The notes under the pieces were generated by a model. The model did not search any database. It saw only the letters and a program-made list of their open reading frames with translations, and was not told the DNA's origin. Shown here in pieces: positions 49,209 through 57,235 of a stretch of DNA of 64,000 nucleotides. The stretch is from Xiphophorus maculatus. Its lineage: Eukaryota; Chordata; Actinopteri; Cyprinodontiformes; Poeciliidae. Made by a program: the position numbers and the translations under genes. The stretch spans positions 1,030,382 through 1,094,381 of the forward strand of contig NC_036454.1 of NCBI RefSeq assembly GCF_002775205.1, given 5' to 3'. Within the stretch, counting starts at the first letter, position 1. Each line of letters opens with the position of its first letter.

Positions 49209-49226
49209 TGGGGGCTCGTTCGGTTG
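49209..49226 (+). promoter_or_regulatory. Primer binding site, tRNA-Pro-like
   Basis: TGGGGGCTCGTTCGG, three bases after the LTR. It matches the proline tRNA 3' end used by many gammaretroviruses (TGGGGGCTCGTCCGG) except for one T/C, and diverges after that. Confidence 0.8.
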
Positions 49227-49283
49227 CGGATTCTGAGCGGACGGCTCTGTCACGCGCTGGCCCGGTTCGGCTCGGACGCTACA

Positions 49284-49294
49284 GTCGGGTAAGA
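49284..49294 (+). promoter_or_regulatory. Candidate major splice donor
   Basis: TCGGGTAAGAC, with GT at 49289-49290, lies in the leader about 65 bp after the PBS. A TTCGCAG acceptor stands just before the env ATG (57236). The pair would make a spliced env mRNA; inferred only. Confidence 0.5.
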
Positions 49295-49590
49295 CTCTTT
49301 GATTTGTTTCCGTGTCTGCGACACGTGGGCGATCGGTGCTGGCTGTTTTGGTGTGTGACTACAGGGCTGGAAAACTGCAGATGTATGTTGATGCTTCTAA
49401 AAGATTTTGTTGTTGATAGATTTGAATAGACACGGGTACAGAGGATCGTGGCAGGTCCAAGCAGTCGGCTTAACGTTACCGCTGTTATAAGGCTAGGTTT
49501 TAAGTGAATTTTTCCTGAAGGCTTAATTCTGTCCCTTCGAAAAAATTGGGAAAGTTTGTGTCTAAGATTTGAGTTGTATCACTCGGAGGA

Positions 49591-49770
49591 CTGAAAGCCG
49601 GTTGAATCACCGATTAAGGACTGAAAGCAGGTTGTATCACCGATTAAGGACTGAAAGCAGGTTGTATCACCGATTAAGGACTGAAAGCAGGTTGTATCAC
49701 CGATTAAGGACTGAAAGCAGGTTGAATCACCGATTAAGGACTGAAAGCAGGTTGAATCACCGATTAAGGA
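49591..49770 (+). repeat. 30 bp tandem repeat in the retroviral leader, 6 copies
   Basis: The unit CTGAAAGCAGGTTGTATCAC + CGATTAAGGA repeats at 49591, 49621, 49651, 49681, 49711 and 49741, with A/T and C/A variants. A related but different unit (TTTGAGTTG(T/G)ATCACTCGGA) flanks the array on both sides (about 49568 and 49777). It lies between the splice donor and gag, where packaging signals usually lie. Confidence 0.95.
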
Positions 49771-50133
49771 CTGAAATTTGAGTTGGATCACTCGGAGGAC
49801 TAAGTTTATAAGTTTGGAAATTACTGCAGTTTTTAGCCGGCATTTTATTTTGATTTTTTATTTTTATTTTTTCTCCCCTCTGTCTTGTACGTTTGTCCGA
49901 AACTGTGTTTTGTGTCTCTGTGTTTCTCTGTGTTTCTTTGTGTTTCTCTGTGTGTGGCGATCTGTGCTTGTTGCTGCGACACGAGGCTGTTTGAATCTGT
50001 GTGTGTATCTGCGTGTGTATTTGCGTGTGTCTGTGTGTGTGTATGCTAATTGCCTTGAGCGGAACGCTGTGTTTAAAAAAGCGCTGCTTGTGTGAATTTG
50101 CGTGGTTTTTGCTACATTTATTGTAAAGTTATT

Positions 50134-52362
50134 ATGGATACTGGGTTGACAAATGATGTTATAGGCCATTCATATAGTCTGGCTCCGTGGAAAACTCTGC
50201 GGGACCAGATTGCGGACTTCATTTGTATTTATGATAAACAACTTGGTCTGAATTCGCTTGATGTGACGGCGGAGGAATTGAAAGTCAGGTTGGAAAATGC
50301 GGTCAGCAAAAACAATGAACTCCTAAGTGCTGAAAAGCCGTTAGGACTGATTCTGAATGCTTGTCTAAGTCAGGCTTCAGCTGATAGGGATGCGGTGCGT
50401 GGTGAAAAGGATGGGGCTACTCTGTTTCGCAGAAAGAAACTAATTAAAAAGCTGGAAAATGCGGAACAGGATAGGCAATTCTGGGCTAAGCTTCTGGTGG
50501 GTTGGCAGGGGACGGATCACCTTTATGGAAAGGGTTCGGTTACGAAGGCTTCAGACTCATTACACGCCCCGGTTGATCTTTCGGGGGTTTCCTCTGACCG
50601 GCCGAAACAGAAGCTTAATCCATCTGTTGCTTCACCCCCACCCCCATATAATGACACTAATCCCTCTTGCACGGGGTTGTATCCAGTGTTGGATGTTCGG
50701 AGGGGCACAGCTGAATGGGATCTCCTGAGGGTTCCTCCTCAGAGTTCTTCTGCTCCACCGGCGCGGGAGGATCCCGATTTAATGACGCCATGCCCGGCGT
50801 CCCCTCTTGGTGTTCGCTCTGTTTCTGATAGTCTTCCTATGGCGGATCGTGTTCAACGTGAAAAACTTTGTTTTTCTAGATATCCTTTGGCGACTTCTTC
50901 AGGTGTGGCTCAGGTTTCACATCAGTTCAGCAGTCCTGCACCTCCCGTAGCCTCTTCCTCACAAGAGGGGGAGCAGGGGGAGGTTCAGTTGAATGTAGAT
51001 GTGTCACTGGTTGGCCGTCTGGTTGAGGAGCCCCCACCCATTCGGGGAAACTCAGTGTCTTCTCCTCCTGTTTTGAAAAATGATGTGAAGTTTACCTCCG
51101 CTCCGATGCAATTTCGGAGCGGACGTAACCTGTGTGACATGCAGAGAAGGGATGTTAGTCCCTCCCCTCGTGAGGTGAGCACACCAGGGAGGTGCGGTGC
51201 CACCTCTAATGCTGTCACTTTTCAGGAACGACTTTTAAGTTCAAGCAGGAAATCACAGGGGGGTATGGATGAGTTGGACTCAGACCTTTCAAATAGATCG
51301 GTTCATTCTGAGGCTCCGTCAGTACGTTCTGACAGTTCTTCTCATTATGCTATGCCTTTAATAGTTTCCCACCAAGGACAGAGATACAAGCCGTTTTCTT
51401 TTGGAGATTTACAGACCCTTATTGAAAAATTACCATCTTTGGTGGACGGTGCTACTCCTTGGTTACATGCATTAGATTCACTGACAGGGGGGTTGACCTT
51501 AGCATTGGGGGATTTCAGGGCACTTTTGAGTCGTTCAACAACGACAACAAATTGCCGTGATGTCGAGCTGTCTGCGGGAACTTTGAACTTCCCTGATGAG
51601 ACGCCTCTTACAGCTGTTCTGACTACTGTGGGTGCGGCCTTGAGGGATATATTTCCCCCTGTGTCGCTGTCACTTATTCCAAAGTTTTTCTGGGATTCCA
51701 AAGAACACCCAAAGGTATTTTTAGACAAAGCCGTAGATATCTGGAGGCGACAATCTGGGGTTCATCCAGCTGTTGCTACATTAATGAGGGAACATTTTCG
51801 TCAAGCTGTTTTAAATGGTGTCCCTACTTCTGTCGCTGCTTCAATGGGGACAAACCCGGAGTTGAGATCTTGTGACCATGCGAAGTGGGAATTGCATTTG
51901 TTGCATAATATGCAGGTTTTTCAGGATAAGGAGAAAGAGAAGGAGAGAGAGCAAGAAGATCTTAAGAATCAATTATTGAAACTTCAAATAGGAGAAGCTA
52001 AACAGAAAATTAATCTTGCAAAACAGGAAAGACAGGAGGTTAGAGCTATGTTGGCGGCTGTTGCACGCGCTCCTCTTCCGGTGTTTCATTCTGGTCCTGG
52101 CGTGTCAGCTCCTCGTTTTCGGTCTGGTCTTCCGGGGTGGCGTGGGGGCAGACGGGGACGGCCTGCAGTGTCGGTCGCGCGAGGAAGGGGTGGACGCGGC
52201 AGAGACAGGTGTTTTTATTGTGGGGAGGAGGGTCACTGGGTTCAACAGTGCCCTCACTATATATCCGATGGTGCGTTGCCGGACTTGTCATCACAACAAA
52301 CTCCGAATGCTGCATTGCTTCCGCAACGTCCAGGACAGTTTTCTCAGGCTGGACAGTATTGA
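50134..52362 (+). CDS. gag: Retroviral Gag polyprotein, 742 aa
   Basis: Structural precursor (matrix, capsid, nucleocapsid). First ATG in the frame is 50134 (MDTGLTNDV); the frame is open from further upstream but without ATG. Glycine is not at position 2, so the classic myristoylation signal is absent. A proline-rich middle contains PPPPYND, a PPxY late-budding motif for NEDD4-type ligases. The capsid-like part lies around KFFWDSKEHPKVFLDKAVDI. A long charged coil (DKEKEKEREQEDLKNQLLKL) precedes an RG-rich basic stretch and one zinc knuckle, CFYCGEEGHWVQQC, near the C-terminus. The charged coil before NC recalls gammaretroviral capsid ends. Terminates in TGA, after which pol continues in the same frame. 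Confidence 0.92.
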   Translation: MDTGLTNDVIGHSYSLAPWKTLRDQIADFICIYDKQLGLNSLDVTAEELKVRLENAVSKNNELLSAEKPLGLILNACLSQASADRDAVRGEKDGATLFRRKKLIKKLENAEQDRQFWAKLLVGWQGTDHLYGKGSVTKASDSLHAPVDLSGVSSDRPKQKLNPSVASPPPPYNDTNPSCTGLYPVLDVRRGTAEWDLLRVPPQSSSAPPAREDPDLMTPCPASPLGVRSVSDSLPMADRVQREKLCFSRYPLATSSGVAQVSHQFSSPAPPVASSSQEGEQGEVQLNVDVSLVGRLVEEPPPIRGNSVSSPPVLKNDVKFTSAPMQFRSGRNLCDMQRRDVSPSPREVSTPGRCGATSNAVTFQERLLSSSRKSQGGMDELDSDLSNRSVHSEAPSVRSDSSSHYAMPLIVSHQGQRYKPFSFGDLQTLIEKLPSLVDGATPWLHALDSLTGGLTLALGDFRALLSRSTTTTNCRDVELSAGTLNFPDETPLTAVLTTVGAALRDIFPPVSLSLIPKFFWDSKEHPKVFLDKAVDIWRRQSGVHPAVATLMREHFRQAVLNGVPTSVAASMGTNPELRSCDHAKWELHLLHNMQVFQDKEKEKEREQEDLKNQLLKLQIGEAKQKINLAKQERQEVRAMLAAVARAPLPVFHSGPGVSAPRFRSGLPGWRGGRRGRPAVSVARGRGGRGRDRCFYCGEEGHWVQQCPHYISDGALPDLSSQQTPNAALLPQRPGQFSQAGQY

Positions 52363-52411
52363 CACACCCCGGGGAAGAACCTAAGTCAGGGAGCTTTGGC
52401 AGATCCCCTGA
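52360..52411 (+). promoter_or_regulatory. gag-pol in-frame UGA with downstream stem, candidate readthrough site
   Basis: Gag ends at TGA (52360-52362) and the same frame is open from 52363 to 56538. Downstream, CCCCGGGG follows within 6 nt, and TCAGGG (52386-52391) can pair with CCCTGA (52406-52411). Gammaretroviruses read through one stop at this place, UAG in murine leukaemia virus, aided by a pseudoknot. Whether this UGA is suppressed is inference. Confidence 0.65.
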
Positions 52412-55400
52412 TTGATGTGACAGTTGATGGACAATCATTACCATTTTTGGTGGATACAGGGGCAACATATTCCACCATGAATGCTGTCATGCCTTCACAT
52501 AAACTTTCTGATCAGACAATATCAGTGGTTGGTTTTTCTGGGGTGAAACAGACTCTGCCAATCTCCACGCCTCTGCACACGGTTGTGGGCAGACAGAAAG
52601 TGACGCATCCTTTTGTGTGCTCCCCCTCATCTCCCGTTAATTTACTAGGGAGGGACTTGTTGATTGCTTTGGGGGCAACTATTTTGTGTGGACCTGATGG
52701 ATTACTTGTCACTTTTCCTGATGGATCGTCTCACGCCTGTTCTCCGGTTTGTACCCATGGACAGTTTTTGCTGCAACAAGCTGAGGAGCAACTGGCTGAC
52801 ATATACTGGGGGCGTTTACAGCCGGAAAAGACTGATCATGCTGGAATTCTGTCTTGTTTTCTGCTTTGGAAGCCCTGGATTCAAGCGCTGGCTCCGTATG
52901 GTCCGACCCCTGATCTGCCCCATGTTACTTTGTTTTATGACCGAGACCAGACTGAATGGTTCCAGGAGCAGTTTGAGACACATTTAGCCGGTGGTGACTG
53001 GACTGTATTTTCACAGGACATTTATGTGGCACCGGAGGGGGTGGCTGCGGCTGTTGATCTGACTCAAGATCAGTCGTTTTGGTATAAAATGCAAGATGAA
53101 GCTGTTCCACATATTTCTTTGGCTCTCCATCCTGGCCATCAGGCCATGGAATTAGGGGGTGTGGTAAAGCGCTCCCTGGCAGTTTCAGACTGGCAGGCAA
53201 CTGTTAATACAGACCTCTTTTTCTCTCCTTCTACAAACACCTACAGAATAAAGTGTTCTGCTGTAGATTCTGTAGTTTTGGAACATCTTCAACTTCCTAG
53301 GCATCATGGCAGGGAGTTGACTGATCATCCAACTGCAGCTGCAATGTTGGCTTCTCTGCCTGAATGTCTGTGGGCAACGGGTCCTACGGACGTGGGGCTT
53401 GTTGATGTCACACCTGTCACTTTTGATTTGCGACCGGGTCCTCCTATTTGGAGGTCTCAGTATCCTCATAAGCAGGCGGCAGAAGAGGGACTAGCAGAAA
53501 CTATTGGGGGTCTTCTGGAGGCTGGTGTGTTAGAATCTTCCACCTCTTCCTGGAACACTCCTATTTTACCAGTCGAGAAGAAAGGGACGGGTAAATACCG
53601 CATGGCACATGATCTTCGGACAATTAATTCCGTTTTATTGACCCCTACGGTGCCAGTCCCTAATCCTCATGTTGCATTAACGAACCTTGATCCCTCTCAG
53701 ACTTGGTTTTCTTGTGTGGACCTTGCTAACGCTTTCTTTTGTCTCCCATTGGCTGAGGAATGTAGAGATGTGTTTTCTTTCACCTACGGGGGTCAGCAGC
53801 TGAGATATACGCGTTTGCCTCAGGGTTTTGCTCTCTCCCCAGGGCTCTTTAATCAGGTTTTGAAACAGCAGTTAGCAGACTGCTCGTTACCGGACGGTGT
53901 GACTCTGATTCAGTATGTGGATGATCTCATGCTGGCAGCACAGTCGTTGGAGTCCTGCATTGAGGCCACGCGACGTTTGCTGTCACACCTTGCTGACAGA
54001 GGTTTTAAAGTGAGCAGGTCTAAATTGCAAATTGCGAGAAAGCAGGTTTCTTTCTTGGGGCGGACTATCACTGCGACTGGCACTCAGATGTCTGCCAGTC
54101 ACAAATCTGCTATTCTCGATCACCCTAAACCACACACGGTGAAAGACATGCTGTCCTTTCTTGGTTTGACTGGATATAGTAGGAACTATGTTCCTAACTA
54201 TACTGGTTTGACAGACCCTTTACGGGCATTAGTCAGGGAGCATGGGACTCGTAAGCTCAATCAGGCTTTGACTTGGACTGTGGAGGCGGAAGATGCTTTT
54301 ATCTCTCTGAAACAGCAATTGGCTGCTGCTGCCCAGTTGGCTGTCCCAGATTATGCTTCGCCCTTTTATTTGGATGTTTCTGTTACAGAACTGACGGTCA
54401 ATGCAGTTCTGTTTCAGAAAAAAGGGGGAGACAGGAGAATCCTCCAATATGTCAGCGCAATGTTGGATCCGATGGAGAAAAGACATCCGACATGTACAAG
54501 ACATGCAGCAGGTGTGGGAAAAATGATTCAAAAGACAGCACACATTGTGATGGGTCATCCATTACAGGTTATGACATCACACAGTGTGGTGGCATATGTG
54601 AATTCACAACATTTCACATTAACTACATTGAGACAACAAAAACTGAGCAAAATTCTGGAATCACCTAATATAACTTTTGTACATAACGGAGCGAATATGG
54701 CTGACAGGATGCAAGATGGACAGCCACACAACTGTGACGAATTAGTACTGAAGGAAGAAAAGATAAGACCGGACCTACAAGCTTCTCCTCTAGAAGGTGA
54801 AGATGTGAAAAACTTTTATACAGACGGTTGTTGTTTTAAACATGACACAGACGGTTTGAGAGCAGCATATGCGATAGTGGAAGACTTGGGCAGTGAGTTT
54901 CATGTTTTGAAGGCAGAAAAACTGCAGGGTGCCCAATCAGCACAGAGGGCAGAAGTAATAGCAATGGTTGAAGCACTGAAACTAGCTGAGGGAATGAGGG
55001 TGAATCTTTACAGTGATTCAGCTTATGTGGCTAGCGCTGTACATGTGGAACTTCCTCAGTGGCTCAGAGCAGGATTTATGACTGCAACACAAAAGCCCAT
55101 AAAACATGAAACTGAAATGAAAGAATTGGCAGAAGCATTACTGTTGCCTCAATCTGTGGCTGTGATTAAATGCAAAGGACATGATCAGAGCAAGACCAGA
55201 GTTGCAGCAGGAAACGCAGCCGCAGATGAAGCCGCTAAGAGGGCAGCGGGATACCTGACATCTCTGGTGATGGTGAGTACTGAACTTGAACAGGTTGAAC
55301 AAAATCACCTTGAAAAAATTATTTCTCATCAGAAAACCGTGTCACCTGAGGAACGATCAGTCTGGAGGGCCAGAGGTGCCGTCTGCAATGAAGGACTCTG

Positions 55401-56538
55401 GCGGGGACCAAATGGTAAAGTAATTCTTCCTCCAAATATGAGATTCCAGGTTTTCCAGGAAGCTCACGGACTCGGACATGTGGGTATTGCACAGATGCTA
55501 AAAAATCTAGAGCACTGGTGGCATCCATTTTTGAGAGACATGGTCAAGGAATATGTGAAAACATGTGAAATTTGTGGACAACATAACGCAAAACCAACTA
55601 TTAGGCCACCAGTGGGACATTTCCCTTGTACTACACAACCAGGTAAGGAAATAATTATTGATTTCACAGACATGGTAACACCCGTTAGAGGATACAGGTA
55701 TGTATTAATGTGTGTGGACGCATACTCGGGCTGGCCAGAGGCGTGGCCAGCGAAAAAGGAGGACAGTAAAACTGTCATAAAGTGTCTGATCAATCATTAC
55801 ATTCCGACCCATGGATTTCCAGAGAAGGTGAGATCAGATAACGGCACTCATTTTAAGAATCAAGATCTGCAGAAAGTGGAGCAGCTGCTTGGATTGAAAC
55901 ATTCTTTCGGTACAGTATACCATCCCCAGTCACAAGGCAAGGTTGAGAGGTTGAACCAAACTATCAAACAAAAATTGGCCAAAGTATGTGCACATACCAA
56001 ATTAAATTGGGTAGATGCTTTGCCTATTGCTTTGATGTCTGTTCGAATGTCTATTAATCAAACAACAGGGTTCTCTCCATTCGAGCTCCAGACCGGACGG
56101 ATTTTTCCAGGACCTGGGAGTCGCGTGCCTGGATGGAAAGGTGAACTTGCACATTTATCTCATAAAGATTTCTTTACTGAGTTACAGAGTCTGGCTGCGG
56201 AATTTGCGAAATACCAGACGGCACAGGAGCGTCCAGCTTCAGGACCAGTTCCAGGAATCGACTGGGTGCGCCTGAAGGTCATCAAACGGAAGTGGTCTGA
56301 ACCTCGCTACACCGGACCACACCGAGTAGTGGAGAGGACGTCTCATGCTGTTCGTCTACAAGGGAAAGGAGACACCTGGTTTCATTGGAGTCAGTGCACA
56401 GCAGCTGAGGAGCCACAGCGTGCGCTCCGTGATGTACAGGAAGAGCTTCGACTTCAATCTTCGGACGAGGAGCAACGTCAGGCGCTTCCAGGAGGGAGTG
56501 TAGCAGGAATTCCTGCCACAACCACTTCAGGTTCCTGA
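52363..56538 (+). CDS. pol: Retroviral Pol polyprotein: PR, 2H-like domain, RT, RNase H, IN
   Basis: Residues counted from Met at 52396 (1380 aa); expression probably needs readthrough of the gag stop. Protease: VDTGATYS (D20) and LLGRDLL (about 83-89). Next comes a linker of over 200 residues with HVTL (H176) and HISL (H239), described separately. RT: LPQGF, then YVDDL (about 507). RNase H: FYTDG, AEVIAMVEAL, YSDSAYV and GNAAADEAA keep the four acidic positions. Integrase: an HHCC zinc region ending CEICGQH, IDFTDM and VRSDNGTHF for the two aspartates, QGKVERLNQ for the glutamate, and a C-terminal GPHRVVERTSHAVRLQGKGD segment as in gammaretroviruses. No internal stop: all catalytic motifs present, so enzymes are potentially functional. 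Confidence 0.93.
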   Translation, partial: HTPGKNLSQGALADPLIDVTVDGQSLPFLVDTGATYSTMNAVMPSHKLSDQTISVVGFSGVKQTLPISTPLHTVVGRQKVTHPFVCSPSSPVNLLGRDLLIALGATILCGPDGLLVTFPDGSSHACSPVCTHGQFLLQQAEEQLADIYWGRLQPEKTDHAGILSCFLLWKPWIQALAPYGPTPDLPHVTLFYDRDQTEWFQEQFETHLAGGDWTVFSQDIYVAPEGVAAAVDLTQDQSFWYKMQDEAVPHISLALHPGHQAMELGGVVKRSLAVSDWQATVNTDLFFSPSTNTYRIKCSAVDSVVLEHLQLPRHHGRELTDHPTAAAMLASLPECLWATGPTDVGLVDVTPVTFDLRPGPPIWRSQYPHKQAAEEGLAETIGGLLEAGVLESSTSSWNTPILPVEKKGTGKYRMAHDLRTINSVLLTPTVPVPNPHVALTNLDPSQTWFSCVDLANAFFCLPLAEECRDVFSFTYGGQQLRYTRLPQGFALSPGLFNQVLKQQLADCSLPDGVTLIQYVDDLMLAAQSLESCIEATRRLLSHLADRGFKVSRSKLQIARKQVSFLGRTITATGTQMSASHKSAILDHPKPHTVKDMLSFLGLTGYSRNYVPNYTGLTDPLRALVREHGTRKLNQALTWTVEAEDAFISLKQQLAAAAQLAVPDYASPFYLDVSVTELTVNAVLFQKKGGDRRILQYVSAMLDPMEKRHPTCTRHAAGVGKMIQKTAHIVMGHPLQVMTSHSVVAYVNSQHFTLTTLRQQKLSKILESPNITFVHNGANMADRMQDGQPHNCDELVLKEEKIRPDLQASPLEGEDVKNFYTDGCCFKHDTDGLRAAYAIVEDLGSEFHVLKAEKLQGAQSAQRAEVIAMVEALKLAEGMRVNLYSDSAYVASAVHVELPQWLRAGFMTATQKPIKHETEMKELAEALLLPQSVAVIKCKGHDQSKTRVAAGNAAADEAAKRAAGYLTSLVMVSTELEQVEQNHLEKIISHQKTVSPEERSVWRARGAVCNEGLWRGPNGKVILPPNMRFQVFQEAHGLGHVGIAQMLKNLEHWWHPFLRDMVKEYVKTCEICGQHNAKPTIRPPVGHFPCTTQPGKEIIIDFTDMVTPVRGYRYVLMCVDAYSGWPEAWPAKKEDSKTVIKCLINHYIPTHGFPEKVRSDNGTHFKNQDLQKVEQLLGLKHSFGTVYHPQSQGKVERLNQTIKQKLAKVCAHTKLNWVDALPIALMSVRMSINQTTGFSPFELQTGRIFPGPGSRVPGWKGELAHLSHKDFFTELQSLAAEFAKYQTAQERPASGPVPGIDWVRLKVIKRKWSEPRYTGPHRVVERTSHAVRLQGKGDTWFHWSQCTAAEEPQRALRDVQEELRLQSSDEEQRQALPGGSVAGIPATTTSGS
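52780..53190 (+). other. 2H phosphoesterase-like region inside Pol (between PR and RT)
   Basis: Two histidine motifs, PHVTL (His codon 52921) and PHISL (His codon 53110), 63 residues apart. Predicted order by eye: strand (GILSCFLLW), H-x-T motif, helix (QTEWFQEQFETHL), strand pair with a glycine (DIYVAPEGVAAAVDL), short helix, H-x-S motif. The same order occurs in LigT/AKAP7-type 2H enzymes, which cleave 2',3'-cyclic or 2'-5' phosphodiester bonds. I know of no standard retroviral Pol domain at this place; dUTPase lies elsewhere and lacks these motifs. Activity is inferred. Confidence 0.6.
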
Positions 56539-57235
56539 AATTCAAAGTTTAAAAGGCTCGGACAGGCATAATAATCCTGTTCCGATGTCCTTCCATTGAG
56601 GAAGAAGGAGATTTCATACTCTCCTTAAAAACTCACTGGAATATTGGCATAATAATCCAATTTTCAGTGAGCAACGGCTGCGAAGGTGGAAACTTGAGGT
56701 TTCCGACCGAGAAGGATCAGGCTACGAGAAGATCCACATTAACTCATTTTTCTTGCGAGTTTCGTTTTTGCGAACTGTAAAAGAACTTTCGTCTTTGCGC
56801 GTAATTTTTATCATTTTTTGAAGAAGACTTCATATTTTGTTTTTTACAGACTTTTAAAGAACATTTGAAAAAAAAAAAAAAAAATAAGACTTCATATTTT
56901 GTTTTTTATAAACTTTAAAAAAAAAAGAAAACTATTGTGTAATTCTTTATGTCTGCATGTTTTTGATTGGTGGCGAGTATATTTTTAAAATTTCCAGAAT
57001 AATTTTTAGCTATTGTTATATACATATTTTAGTCTTATTTTTGCATTTTTACATTTGGGGCTGTTCTGTGTACTGTGTTTTTGGGTTGTATTCTGATAAT
57101 TGAGTTTATGATTTTTTCATATTTGTAGAACGATAAGTGCCTTTCACGCTTAATTTTACCGGTGCAACTTTGCGGTTAAAAGGTGAGTATTAAAATTGTT
57201 GAATAACGCAGGATTACATTTGACAGGTTCGCAGG
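56539..57235 (+). other. pol-env interval with a short A-rich duplication
   Basis: AAGACTTCATATTTTGTTTTTTA occurs at about 56824 and again at about 56886, each followed by an A-rich run, a duplication of about 60 bp. 56560-56680 also has two related phrases ending ATAATCC. No ORF. TTCGCAG at 57228-57234 is the candidate env splice acceptor. Confidence 0.6.

Noticed and set aside
49591..49770. Regular 30 bp repeats resembling a CRISPR array
   Set aside because: The repeats are contiguous with no spacers, lie in a retroviral leader and the genome is eukaryotic.
49569..49791. Open frames on both strands repeating TESRLYHRLR or FQSLIGDSTC
   Set aside because: Both are translations of the 30 bp leader repeat, which is open in several frames because the unit length is a multiple of three.
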